DNA of 64,000 nucleotides from an uncultured Novosphingobium sp. (GCA_946886075.1 CAMPHR010000003.1:89998-153997), one strand, 5' to 3'. Counted from the stretch's first letter, positions 43,627 through 52,423 are shown. Made by a program: numbers and translations. The notes: a model not told the origin generated them from the letters alone.

Positions 43627-45063
43627 TCAGCCGATCTTGGCAGAAACCAGGAAAGGCCGGAGATAAGCTTCCATGCCTTCGCTGCCGCCTTCCGAACCCA
43701 TGCCGCTGTCTCCCACGCCACCGAAAGGCGTTTCGGGCATGGCCATCGCAAAGTGATTGATGCCCAGCATGCCCGCATGGATATTCTGGGAAATCTTGCG
43801 CTCGGTGCTCATGCTGTTGGTGAAGGCGTAGGACGCAAGGCCGTAGGGCAGGCGGTTGGCTTCCGTCAGCGCTGCGTCAATGTCGTCGACGGGCATGACG
43901 AGCATGAGAGGGCCAAAAGGTTCCTCATTCATGGCGTCCATTTCCGGCGTCATGCCGGACAGCACGGTCGGTTGGAAGAAATAGCCACGATTGCCGATGC
44001 GCGATCCGCCGGTTTCGATCTTCGCACCACGCTGGACGGCGTCGGCCGCCAATGCCTCGATCTTCGACAGCTGGCCTGCGGTGGTGAGCGGGCCCATCTG
44101 CGTGTCCGCTTCCAAACCATTGCCGACCCGCAGCTTGGCAGCAGCCTCGCTCACGCCAGCGACGAAATCGTCGTAAAGCGGCATTTCGACCAGGAAGCGC
44201 GTCGGGGACACGCATACTTGCCCTGCGTTACGGAACTTGAATTCGGTCGCGAGCGGGACGACCGCGGCGAGATCCGCGTCGCGCGCCACGATCACGGGAT
44301 TGTGCCCGCCCAATTCCATCGTCACCTTCTTGAGATGCTGTCCCGCTGTGCCCGCGAGCAGGCGGCCGACGCGCGTCGATCCCGTCAGCGTCACCTTGTG
44401 GATTTCCGGCGCCGCGCAAAGGGTTGAAGAGATCGCCGCAGGATCACCCCAGATCACGCTGATCGCCCGAGGCGGCAGACCCGCCGCCAGCAGTGCGCGT
44501 CCGATGCGCCAACCTGCGCTCGGCGTTTCTTCGGCGCATTTGAGCACGATCGAGCATCCCGCCGCGAGGGCAGGCGCAACTTTTTGCATGACCGTCCAGG
44601 CCGGGAAGTTCCATGGGGTGAAGGCCGCAACCGGGCCGACCGGGCGGCGCTCGACCGCCCAGCGCATGTCGCTGGCCCGGGTGGGGATCAGGCGGCCATA
44701 AGCGCGGCGGCCTTCTTCCGCATACCAGTCGAGCAAGTCTGCCGACCCCAGCCACTCGCCGCGCGCCTGCGCCAGCGGCTTTCCGCCTTCGCGCGTCATT
44801 TCAGCGGCGGCTTCGTCAGCCTCCCCGCGCATCAGTTCGGCGGCACGGCGCAGGACCTTGCTGCGTTCGAAAGGCGAGATGGCGGACCATTGATTGAAGC
44901 CATCGACCGACAAACGGGCGGCCTCGGCCGCTTCTTCCGCGCCGCAGGACGGCAGCGTCGCGATCAATTCCTCGGTAGCCGGGTTGACCAGTTGCATCGT
45001 GCCGAGCGAGGCTTCGCTGCGTTCCTGACCGTCGATGATGGGGCGGGGCGTCGAATCGGTCAT
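43627..45063 (-). CDS. Aldehyde dehydrogenase family protein
   Basis: A 478-residue NAD(P)-dependent aldehyde dehydrogenase, most like succinate-semialdehyde-type enzymes. The catalytic glutamate is in 'TMELGGHNPVIV' and the nucleophilic cysteine in 'NAGQVCVSPTRF'; the oxyanion Asn is in 'FTPWNFPAWTV'. The start follows GGAGG. It lies downstream of a putative two-subunit acyl-CoA dehydrogenase and may be co-transcribed with it (131-bp gap). It would oxidise an aldehyde released in side-chain or ring degradation. Confidence 0.94.
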   Translation of the reverse strand: MTDSTPRPIIDGQERSEASLGTMQLVNPATEELIATLPSCGAEEAAEAARLSVDGFNQWSAISPFERSKVLRRAAELMRGEADEAAAEMTREGGKPLAQARGEWLGSADLLDWYAEEGRRAYGRLIPTRASDMRWAVERRPVGPVAAFTPWNFPAWTVMQKVAPALAAGCSIVLKCAEETPSAGWRIGRALLAAGLPPRAISVIWGDPAAISSTLCAAPEIHKVTLTGSTRVGRLLAGTAGQHLKKVTMELGGHNPVIVARDADLAAVVPLATEFKFRNAGQVCVSPTRFLVEMPLYDDFVAGVSEAAAKLRVGNGLEADTQMGPLTTAGQLSKIEALAADAVQRGAKIETGGSRIGNRGYFFQPTVLSGMTPEMDAMNEEPFGPLMLVMPVDDIDAALTEANRLPYGLASYAFTNSMSTERKISQNIHAGMLGINHFAMAMPETPFGGVGDSGMGSEGGSEGMEAYLRPFLVSAKIG

Positions 45064-45194
45064 GCGCTTAGGTCCTCCAGCTCTTTGATACGCCGCAAAG
45101 CTCATCCCGTGACGATCAGCGGCGCAGGGGTTGGCGGCCTCTTAGCCTTCCTGACGGCAGGGGGGAAGGTCCGGCCGCCAGGGAAAGGCGCGTT

Positions 45195-46118
45195 TCAGGC
45201 GCCCCGGATGAAATCGGCGGTCGGCGATGCTGCGGCCGCCAGCCTCAGTTCGCCCAATATGCCCGCCCAATAACTTTCCGATCCATCGGCCAAACGCCAG
45301 CCATGCAGGCGGCGGGTGAGCAGTTGCAGGTCATATTCCTCGCTGATGCCGATTGCGCCATGGACGGCATGCGCGATGGCCGCGACCTGCCCTGCGGCGA
45401 GGCTGGTGCCGTGCTTGGCGATTGCGGCGTCGGCAAGCTTTGGCTGAAGCCCCGAGCGCGCGCCGATCGCGGCGGCGATGCGGGCGGCTACGGCTTGTTC
45501 GGCAAGGACGGACAACTGCTGCTGCACCGCCTGCTGCTTGCCAATGGGCTTGCCGAACTGGACGCGTTCATTGGCGTAGGCGACGGTCATTTCCATGACC
45601 CGGCCAGCCGCGCCGGAGATGAGCTGCGCGCGCAGTACAGCAGCGATGGGGCGCAACGCCGAACCATTCAGTCCAGCCGCATAGGCATCGCCATCGTGCG
45701 GAACGCCCGTCGGCTCCACATTGGCGGCGGTCAGCACCGGCGCGTCCGGCGTGCCCGACAGGATGTGCGAAGCGACGGCGGCGAAGGGCACTGCGCCAGC
45801 GCCCGTGGCGATCGCGATCGGGCCTTCGGGCGCTTCCATCCCAGCGGCGGCAAGCAGCGCGCGGGCAACCATCGTATCGCCGACTGGCAGCGGCACGGCG
45901 TGGCGACCGAGCAAAGCGATGAGCGGGGCAGCATCGTTCAATGAAAGCCCTGCCCCTCCCTGCTCCTCGGCGACGAGCGCGTCGAGAAAGCCGGATTCGA
46001 GGAAAGCGTTCCACATTGCGCTGCTGTCGCCGCCCTGCTCAACCTCGCGGATCGCGGCGGGGGTGCAGATGTCTTCGATCAGGCGAGCGAAGGGATCGAT
46101 CAGTTCGGACATGTCCAT
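45195..46118 (-). CDS. Acyl-CoA dehydrogenase, short subunit
   Basis: A 307-residue acyl-CoA dehydrogenase-family protein, about 80 residues shorter than the norm. The N-terminal helical region ('LEEQGGAGLS'-like 'VAEEQGGAGLSLNDA') and the C-terminal helices ('FGKPIGKQQAVQQQL', 'HGAIGISEEYDLQLLTRRL') are kept, but the central FAD-binding beta-domain is reduced. GGGAG lies 7 bp upstream. It follows a full-length homologue by 13 bp. Adjacent long and short acd genes are typical of the alpha2-beta2 enzymes of steroid side-chain degradation. Confidence 0.88.
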   Translation of the reverse strand: MDMSELIDPFARLIEDICTPAAIREVEQGGDSSAMWNAFLESGFLDALVAEEQGGAGLSLNDAAPLIALLGRHAVPLPVGDTMVARALLAAAGMEAPEGPIAIATGAGAVPFAAVASHILSGTPDAPVLTAANVEPTGVPHDGDAYAAGLNGSALRPIAAVLRAQLISGAAGRVMEMTVAYANERVQFGKPIGKQQAVQQQLSVLAEQAVAARIAAAIGARSGLQPKLADAAIAKHGTSLAAGQVAAIAHAVHGAIGISEEYDLQLLTRRLHGWRLADGSESYWAGILGELRLAAAASPTADFIRGA

Positions 46119-46131
46119 GAAGTGGCTCCCT

Positions 46132-47286
46132 TCAGCGCAGGCCAAGGCCGCGGGCGATGATGCCGCGCAGGATTTCGCGCGTACCGCCGCGCAGCGAGAA
46201 GCTGGGCGCGATATGGGTGACGTACAGCAGAGTGCGGTAGAGTTCGGGATCGACCGGCTCGTCCGGGTTGGCGGCAAGGTCGTCTCCGATCAGTTGCGGC
46301 ACCGCCTGTTCAAAGCTGGTGCCGAGGTCCTTCATCAGTGACGCTTCAACGACCGGGCTTTCCCCAGCCACCAGCCGCGCGGTGACGGCGAGCGACATTT
46401 CGCGGAGCACCGCCTGCTGCGCCATCAACGATCCGACGAGGCGCAGCGTGGCGCTGTCCTTCCGGCCCACCGCTTCGAGATGGCGGACCCAGGCGTCGAT
46501 CAGCACGACCGAGGAATAGATACGCTCGGGGCCGCTGCGTTCGAAGGCGAGTTCGGCGGTGACCTGCTTCCACCCCTGCCCTTCCGCGCCGATCAGCGCG
46601 TCGGGGGCGAGGCGGACATCTTCGAAGAAGACTTCGGCGAAATGGGCGTCGCCGGTGAGGTCCACGATCGGGCGGATGGTGATGCCGGGGGCCTTCAGGT
46701 CGACGATCAGCTGGGACAGGCCCTGCTGCCGGTCGGCGCTGGTGCCGGAGGTGCGGACGAGAGCGATCATATAATCGCTGTGCATCGCGTTGGTGGTCCA
46801 GATCTTCTGGCCATTGAGAAGCCAGCTGCCGTCCTCCTGCTGGTCGGCGCGGCTGCGGACGCTGGCGAGGTCGGAGCCGGAGCCCGGCTCGCTCATGCCG
46901 ATGCAGAAAAGCGCTTCGCCCTTCGAGATGCGGGGGAGGTAGAAGCGGCGCTGTTCTTCGGTGCCATAATGCAGGATCAGCGGGCCGCTCTGGCGGTCGG
47001 CAATCCAGTGCCCGGCAACAGGAGCGCCAGCGGAGAGCAGTTCTTCCACCACGACGAAGCGGGTGAAGGGACCGCGGCCGATGCCGCCATATTCTTTGGG
47101 CAGGGAGAGGCCGAGATAGCCCGCTTGGCCGAGCTTGCGGCTGAAGGCGGCGTCGAAGCCCTGCCAGGACCGGGCGCGGCGATGTACCGGGAGCTCCGCA
47201 ATGGCTTCCTGAATGAGGGCGCGCAGGGCGGGGCGGATTGCCTCATCCTCGGGCGGGAGGGCGGAAAGGGTGAGTGTTTCGAACAA
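46132..47286 (-). CDS. Acyl-CoA dehydrogenase, long subunit
   Basis: A 384-residue acyl-CoA dehydrogenase-family protein. FAD/substrate residues appear in 'FCIGMSEPGSGSDLASVRSR' and 'WLLNGQKIWTTNA'. The C-terminal segment is 'SLRGGTREILRGIIARGLG', where the usual Tyr-Glu-Gly of single-subunit enzymes is replaced by Leu-Arg-Gly. I choose a TTG start preceded by GAGG; the frame is open further upstream but without acd similarity. It probably forms a heterotetramer with the next gene's product. A perfect palindrome lies 63 bp upstream. Confidence 0.88.
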   Translation of the reverse strand: MFETLTLSALPPEDEAIRPALRALIQEAIAELPVHRRARSWQGFDAAFSRKLGQAGYLGLSLPKEYGGIGRGPFTRFVVVEELLSAGAPVAGHWIADRQSGPLILHYGTEEQRRFYLPRISKGEALFCIGMSEPGSGSDLASVRSRADQQEDGSWLLNGQKIWTTNAMHSDYMIALVRTSGTSADRQQGLSQLIVDLKAPGITIRPIVDLTGDAHFAEVFFEDVRLAPDALIGAEGQGWKQVTAELAFERSGPERIYSSVVLIDAWVRHLEAVGRKDSATLRLVGSLMAQQAVLREMSLAVTARLVAGESPVVEASLMKDLGTSFEQAVPQLIGDDLAANPDEPVDPELYRTLLYVTHIAPSFSLRGGTREILRGIIARGLGLR

Positions 47287-47348
47287 GCCGGCCTCGTGAA
47301 ACCGTGAATAAGGTGGCGGGTAAATCGCGTTTTTGGAAATTATAGTCC

Positions 47349-47375
47349 AATATCGAATTTGCGCTGTTCGATATT
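47349..47375. promoter_or_regulatory. 27-bp palindrome AATATCGAA-N9-TTCGATATT
   Basis: A perfect 9-bp inverted repeat with a 9-nt spacer, located in the gap between the LysR stop codon and the start of the acyl-CoA dehydrogenase pair. It is an operator candidate, with the adjacent LysR protein the obvious ligand. Confidence 0.65.
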
Positions 47376-48247
47376 CATTGACTATCGGACGCGATGGCTG
47401 CGAAGTTTTTGGCAAGAGGATTGGCTGCGTCGCGGGGAAGGGCGACGCCGGTGAAGACGGGCACCTGGCTCGCCAGGCGGACGAGACGGACGCCCTTTGG
47501 CACCGAGCCTGCCGCGCGGGAGGGGACGAGCGCGACGCCAAGGCCGGATCGGACAAGGGCGAGGACAGCGCTCAATTGCGCGGCCTCCTGCGCGACGATG
47601 GGCATGAACCCCGCTTTCTGGCAGGCAGTGAGGGTGATCGAATGCAGGACGCTGATGCGGCTTTGCAGGATGAAGGGCTGCTGCGCGAGGTCGCCCAGCT
47701 TGACGGCCTGCGCATCCGCGAAAGGACTGCCTTCCGGCAGGGCGGCGTGGAGTTCGTCAGGGTCGATGACCTGCGTGTCCACGGCCGCGATCTGGAGCAG
47801 TGGCAGGCGCACCAGGCCGACGTCGAGCTCAGCGGCGGCGAGCTGGCGCGCGATTTCCGCGCTGGTCGCTTCTTCCAGCACCAGTTCGACGGCCGGATAA
47901 CGGCGGCGATATTCGGCGATGAGACGGGGGAGCAGTTCGAAGGTGGCCGACCCGACGAACCCGACGCGCAGCCGTCCACGCTCCCCGGCCGCGCCCTCCC
48001 GCGCGGCTTCCCGGAAACGATCGGCCTGGGCCAAGGTCGCCCGCGCCATCTCCAGCGAGGCGCGGCCTGCCGCCGTCAGAGCGACGCCCCGCGCGCTGCG
48101 GATGAACAGCGCCGCGCCCAATTCTTCCTCCAACTTGCGGATGGCGACGGTGAGCGGCGGCTGCGACATGTTGAGCCGTTCCGCCGCCCGGTGAAAATTG
48201 CCGGTTTCAGCGAGCATGACGAAATAACGGAGTTGGCGCAGTTCCAT
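47375..48247 (-). CDS. LysR-family transcriptional regulator
   Basis: A 290-residue LysR-type regulator with a textbook N terminus 'MELRQLRYFVMLAETGNFHR' then 'ERLNMSQPPLTVAIRKLEEE' and 'LFIRSARGVALT'. The effector domain resembles CatR/BenM-type regulators of aromatic acid degradation. It is flanked by the acyl-CoA dehydrogenase pair (downstream, same strand) and the divergent crotonase-CoA transferase operon, and probably controls both. Candidate sites lie at 47349-47375 and 48265-48289. Confidence 0.94.
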   Translation of the reverse strand: MELRQLRYFVMLAETGNFHRAAERLNMSQPPLTVAIRKLEEELGAALFIRSARGVALTAAGRASLEMARATLAQADRFREAAREGAAGERGRLRVGFVGSATFELLPRLIAEYRRRYPAVELVLEEATSAEIARQLAAAELDVGLVRLPLLQIAAVDTQVIDPDELHAALPEGSPFADAQAVKLGDLAQQPFILQSRISVLHSITLTACQKAGFMPIVAQEAAQLSAVLALVRSGLGVALVPSRAAGSVPKGVRLVRLASQVPVFTGVALPRDAANPLAKNFAAIASDSQ

Positions 48248-48264
48248 GATAGCTTTCATATATC

Positions 48265-48289
48265 AGCTAAGCGAAAATCAATATTAGCT
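48265..48289. promoter_or_regulatory. AGCTAA-N13-TTAGCT inverted repeat in the LysR/crotonase divergent promoter
   Basis: A 6-bp inverted repeat in the AT-rich 80-bp region between the LysR gene and the divergent enoyl-CoA hydratase gene. This is the usual place for an autoregulatory LysR site. Confidence 0.4.
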
Positions 48290-48328
48290 TGGCACGGATC
48301 GAGCGCCTAGCGTCTTCGCGATATTTTC

Positions 48329-49153
48329 ATGTCTGGATTGGGAGAGGCCCGCTTGGACCCGTTTCTTCTCGTCGAGCGCGACGGCCCTGTCGTTGTCGCC
48401 CGCTTCAACCGCCCCGAAGAACGCAACACGATCACGGAAGTCGCCCATAGCGAGGAAATCGTCGATTTCTGCCGCCAGATGGTGCGCGACAATTCGGTGC
48501 GCGCGATCGTCCTGACCGGCAATGGCAAGGCATTCAGCGCGGGCGGCAATGTCAAATATATGGCCGAGCGCAGCGGCATGTTCGGCGGCACGCCCTATGA
48601 AATCCGCAACGCATACCGCACCAGCGTGCAGATGATCGGTCCGGCGATCCATGAGCTGGAAGTGCCGATCATCGCGGCGATCAACGGCCCGGCGATCGGC
48701 CTTGGCCTGGACATCAGCTGCATGTGCGACATCCGTCTGATGGCCGATACCGCCGTGGTGGCGGAAAGCTATGTCAAGCTGGGCATCATTCCGGGTGGCG
48801 GTGGCGGCTGGCTGCTGCCGCGCCTGATCGGGCCGCAGCGCGCCAATATCATGACGCTGACCGGCGACGCGATCAACGCGCAGACCGCGCTGGAATATGG
48901 GCTGGTCGCCGAAGTGCTGCCCGCCGACAAGCTGATGGACCGGGCGCTGGAGCTGGCGGGCAAGATCGCCGCCAATCCGGGGCACGCGACGCGCATGGCC
49001 AAGCGACTGATGCGCGAGGGCGCGGACATGAAGCTGCCCACGCTGCTGGAAATGGCGGCGGGGTATCAGTCGCTCGCCCATTATACCGAAGACCATCATG
49101 AAGCGATTGCCGCCTTCCTTGGCAAGCGCGCGCCGGAGTTCAAGAACAAGTGA
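48329..49153 (+). CDS. Enoyl-CoA hydratase/isomerase-family protein
   Basis: A 274-residue crotonase-fold protein. The CoA-binding loop is 'KAFSAGGNVKYMAERSG' and the oxyanion region 'INGPAIGLGLDISCMCDIRL'. The two classic hydratase glutamates appear changed: the first position is Asp ('GLGLDIS') and the second Tyr ('AESYVKLGIIPGGGGG'). It may therefore be an isomerase, hydrolase or C-C bond enzyme. A TTG at 48353 preceded by GGGAGAGG is an alternative start. The last 4 bp overlap the CoA-transferase start. Confidence 0.9.
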   Translation: MSGLGEARLDPFLLVERDGPVVVARFNRPEERNTITEVAHSEEIVDFCRQMVRDNSVRAIVLTGNGKAFSAGGNVKYMAERSGMFGGTPYEIRNAYRTSVQMIGPAIHELEVPIIAAINGPAIGLGLDISCMCDIRLMADTAVVAESYVKLGIIPGGGGGWLLPRLIGPQRANIMTLTGDAINAQTALEYGLVAEVLPADKLMDRALELAGKIAANPGHATRMAKRLMREGADMKLPTLLEMAAGYQSLAHYTEDHHEAIAAFLGKRAPEFKNK

Positions 49154-50394
49154 CCGACCAGCAAAGCTCAACCGGTCCCCTGGCGGGGATCAAGGTTCTG
49201 GACCTTTCGCGCGTGCTGGCGGGTCCGTGGACGACGCAGATATTGGGCGACCTGGGCGCGGACGTGATCAAGATCGAGCAGCCGGGGCAAGGCGACGACA
49301 CCCGGCGCTGGGGGCCTCCCTTCCTGGACGATGGATCGAAAGACGCGGCCTATTATCTGTGCGCGAACCGCAACAAGCAGTCTGTCGCGATCAATCTGGC
49401 CGACCCGCGCGGCGCAGACCTGATCCGGGAGATCGCGCTGGGTGCGGACATCGTGGTGGAGAATTTCCGCGTCGGCGGCCTTGAAAAATATGGGCTGGAT
49501 TATGCGTCGCTCTCGGCGATCAACCCGAAGCTCATCTATTGTTCGATCACTGGCTTCGGTCAGGATGGTCCGTACAAGGATCGCGGCGGCTACGACTTCC
49601 TGATCCAAGGGATGAGCGGCCTCATGTCGATCACCGGCCGTCCCGATCAGGAACCGGGCGGCGGGCCGATGAAGGTCGGCATCCCGATCAGCGACCTTGT
49701 TACCGGCCTCTATTCGGCGATCTCCATCCTTGCCGCGCTCGCCCATCGCGACCGCACGGGCGAGGGGCAGCAGATCGACATGGCGCTGCTTGATACGCAG
49801 GTGGCGCTGCTTGCCAACCAGGCGTCCAATTATCTGAACGGGGGCATGATCCCGCGGCGGCTGGGCAATGAGCATCCCAATACCGTGCCCTATCAGGATT
49901 TCTCCTGCTCTGACGGCGACATATTGGTGGCGCTGGGCAATGACCGGCAGTTCCGCAGCTTCTGCAACCTGATCGGCCGCCCGGACCTGCCGGACGATCC
50001 GCGCTTCATCGACAATGGCAACCGGTCGCCCAATCGGAAGGCGTTGCAGGACGAGATGCGGCCGGCGATCGCCAAATGGAAATCGGATGATCTGATCGCT
50101 GCGATGGAAGCGGCGAAGCTGCCGGGCGGGCGGGTCAATGAGATCCCCGACATTTTGGCGGACGAACATATCGCCGCGCGCGGCGTCATCAAGGACATGG
50201 TCCGGTCGGACGGTACGCCGGTCAAGGTGCTGGGCTATCCGGGCAAATTTTCCAAGACGCCTGCCGACTACCGCCGGGCGCCACCGCGTTCGGGCGAGGA
50301 TACGCGTGACGTGTTGAGCGACGTGCTGGGATTGTCCGAAGGGCAGATCGCGGCGCTGTTGGAAGCGGGGGTTATTGCCGAAAAGCTGCATTGA
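49150..50394 (+). CDS. CaiB/BaiF-type CoA-transferase (class III)
   Basis: A 414-residue class III CoA-transferase starting at GTG inside the previous stop. Family blocks are 'GIKVLDLSRVLAGPWTTQIL' , 'DLGADVIKIEQPGQGDDTR' and 'IVVENFRVGGLEKYGLDY'. The catalytic aspartate is likely that in 'KVGIPISDLVTGLYSAI'. BaiF/CaiB enzymes move CoA between acids, including bile acids. In this operon with a crotonase it may activate or recycle a steroid-derived acid. Confidence 0.94.
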   Translation: MTDQQSSTGPLAGIKVLDLSRVLAGPWTTQILGDLGADVIKIEQPGQGDDTRRWGPPFLDDGSKDAAYYLCANRNKQSVAINLADPRGADLIREIALGADIVVENFRVGGLEKYGLDYASLSAINPKLIYCSITGFGQDGPYKDRGGYDFLIQGMSGLMSITGRPDQEPGGGPMKVGIPISDLVTGLYSAISILAALAHRDRTGEGQQIDMALLDTQVALLANQASNYLNGGMIPRRLGNEHPNTVPYQDFSCSDGDILVALGNDRQFRSFCNLIGRPDLPDDPRFIDNGNRSPNRKALQDEMRPAIAKWKSDDLIAAMEAAKLPGGRVNEIPDILADEHIAARGVIKDMVRSDGTPVKVLGYPGKFSKTPADYRRAPPRSGEDTRDVLSDVLGLSEGQIAALLEAGVIAEKLH

Positions 50395-50443
50395 TTTGTT
50401 CACGCGGAGGCGCGGAGGACGGTGATTATAGCCCTTCCCCTCC

Positions 50444-50525
50444 GTCACCCCGGCGAAAGCCGGGGTCCCGCTTTTTTTCGCGGTTCCGTGAGCGTAGCGG
50501 GACCCCGGATCACGTCCGGGGTGAC
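50444..50525. repeat. REP-like palindrome (GTCACCCCGG...CCGGGGTGAC)
   Basis: Nested inverted repeat: outer arms GTCACCCCGG and CCGGGGTGAC, and inner arms GGGGTCCCGC and GCGGGACCCC separated by a T-rich loop. A shorter relative is at 52424-52450. It lies in the gap between the CoA-transferase and HIBADH-type genes. Confidence 0.75.
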
Positions 50526-50626
50526 GAAGACGGCAGGAGTACCGCTCCGCTTCGCTCTTGATAGATCGGGAAACAACAGTTCATCATGCCGGAAACGACC
50601 GGCTCAAGATTTGAGAGGAAGTTAAC

Positions 50627-51526
50627 ATGACCACCAAGATCGGCTTCATCGGCCTGGGCGCGATGGGCCTGCCCATGTCGTCGAACCTTCAGCGCAAGGG
50701 CTTTGCGGTGACGGTGTTCGACATCGACGACGCGAAGATGAACGAGGTCGCAGCCCTGGGCGCCACCAAGGCGGGCAGCATCGCCGAAGCGAGCCGGGGA
50801 CAGGACATCGTCATCACCGTGCTGCCCGCGACGCAGCATGTCGAGGCGGTGGTGCTGGGCGAGGACGGCGTCCTGGCGAATATCGATGCGGGCGGGCTGC
50901 TGATGGACCTGTCCACCATTGACGCCAAGGGCACGGACCGGGTCGCCGCGCTTTGCCGCGAAAAGGGCATCGCTTTCGTCGATGCGCCGATCGGCCGTCT
51001 GGCGCTGCATGCCCAGCGCGGCGAATCCCTGTTCATGGTCGGCGCGGAAGACGATGATTTCGCCCGCGTCGAGCCCGCGCTGAAGGCAATGGGCACCGAC
51101 ATCTTCCACTGCGGCAAGCCGGGTATGGGCAGCCGCATGAAGCTGATCAACAACCTCATGCTGCTGTCGACCGCGCAGGTCGTGGCGGAGTCGGTCGCGC
51201 TCGGCACCAAGCTCGGCCTAGACATCCAGACCATCCATGACGTCACCGGCAACACCACTGCGCGCAACGGCCAGTTCCATGTGTTGATGGTGAACAAGGT
51301 GCTCAAGGGCGACATGGAGCCGGGCTTCACCATCGACCTCGCCTTCAAGGATCTGACACTCGCCATGAATGCTGCGGCTGAAAACCGCATAGGATTGCCG
51401 GTTGGTGCGGCGGCGCACGCCGTGTTCGGTGGCGCGCGCGCGAGCGACTACGCAACGAAGGATTATTCGGCGCTGCTCGACTATGCCTGCCGCAATGCGG
51501 GCATCGAAACGCCGCGCATGGATTGA
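50627..51526 (+). CDS. 3-hydroxyisobutyrate-dehydrogenase-type NAD(P) oxidoreductase
   Basis: A 299-residue beta-hydroxyacid dehydrogenase. It shows 'IGFIGLGAMGLPMSSNLQRK', the substrate-binding 'LMDLSTIDAKGTDRVA' region with 'DAPIGRLALHAQRGE', and the catalytic lysine in 'GSRMKLINNLMLLS'. GAGAGG precedes the ATG. The family acts on 3-hydroxy acids, tartronate semialdehyde and related compounds. Its stop overlaps the TIM barrel start, the usual pairing of hyi-type isomerase with tartronate semialdehyde reductase, though here the substrate may differ. Confidence 0.93.
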   Translation: MTTKIGFIGLGAMGLPMSSNLQRKGFAVTVFDIDDAKMNEVAALGATKAGSIAEASRGQDIVITVLPATQHVEAVVLGEDGVLANIDAGGLLMDLSTIDAKGTDRVAALCREKGIAFVDAPIGRLALHAQRGESLFMVGAEDDDFARVEPALKAMGTDIFHCGKPGMGSRMKLINNLMLLSTAQVVAESVALGTKLGLDIQTIHDVTGNTTARNGQFHVLMVNKVLKGDMEPGFTIDLAFKDLTLAMNAAAENRIGLPVGAAAHAVFGGARASDYATKDYSALLDYACRNAGIETPRMD

Positions 51527-52392
51527 TCCGAAAGGCCGTGGGCGCGCCGCAACTGATCGCCACCTGCTGGACCACGGCGGGTAATGTCCGGCCCGACCGG
51601 ACGGACAATCTGGGCCGCTTCCCGTTGGAACAGCGGATCGAGGCGGCGGCGCGCGCAGGTTATGCGGGGACTGGCTTCTGGCTGGGCGACCTTCTGGCGT
51701 GGGAAGGGAGCGGGCGGGACTATGTGGCGCTGAGGCGGTTGCTGGATGACGCGGGACAGCGCGTCGTCGAGCTGGAGTTTTTGGCCGACTGGTTTGCGGG
51801 CGGGGAGCGGCGGGACCGGTCGGATGCTGCACGGGCGGAGCTTTTCCGCGCCGCCGATGCTTTGGGCGCGCGGCATATCAAGGTGATGCCGCCATTCCTG
51901 CCCGACGATCCGGCGGGCGATGATCTGGCTGCCGAGTTCACGGCGCTCTGTGCGCAGGCGGCCGAGCATGGCGTGATGATCGGGCTGGAGATGCTGCCCT
52001 TCTCCATGCTGCCGAACCTTGGCACGGCGTTGGAGATGGTCGCGGCGGCGGATGCGCCCAATGGCGGGCTGCTGGTCGACATCTGGCATGTGATGCGGTC
52101 GGGCGGCACGATGGAGGAGGTTGCGCAGCTGCCGGGCCGCTTCATCATCGCCGCTGAACTGTGCGACGCAATGACGGCGCTGCAGGGCGCGATCACCGAA
52201 GATACAATGCGCCATCGCAAGCTGTGTGGCGAGGGCGAGTTCGACGTGCCGGGCTTCATCCGCGCCATGGGCCGGGCGGGCTATGACGGGCCCTATGGTG
52301 TGGAAATCCTGTCGGATGACTTCCGGCAGCTGCCATTGGCCGAGGCCGTGCGACGTAGTTTTGACAGCAGCGTTGCGCAGTTTCACCGCTGA
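51523..52392 (+). CDS. Sugar phosphate isomerase/epimerase-type TIM barrel (DxxHxxRSG group)
   Basis: A 289-residue xylose-isomerase-like TIM barrel starting at TTG within the preceding stop (a GTG at 51538 is an alternative). Metal sites: Glu in 'IGLEMLPFSMLPNL', Asp/His in 'LLVDIWHVMRSGGTM', and Glu in 'YGVEILSDD'. It belongs with the 28430 and 35622 proteins by the D-x2-H-x2-RSG motif. Coupling with a hydroxyacid dehydrogenase suggests an isomerase-reductase pair acting on a hydroxy-keto acid. Confidence 0.86.
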   Translation: MIRKAVGAPQLIATCWTTAGNVRPDRTDNLGRFPLEQRIEAAARAGYAGTGFWLGDLLAWEGSGRDYVALRRLLDDAGQRVVELEFLADWFAGGERRDRSDAARAELFRAADALGARHIKVMPPFLPDDPAGDDLAAEFTALCAQAAEHGVMIGLEMLPFSMLPNLGTALEMVAAADAPNGGLLVDIWHVMRSGGTMEEVAQLPGRFIIAAELCDAMTALQGAITEDTMRHRKLCGEGEFDVPGFIRAMGRAGYDGPYGVEILSDDFRQLPLAEAVRRSFDSSVAQFHR

Positions 52393-52423
52393 TACCTAAA
52401 GGCATGATCCTGTTTTCTTCACG

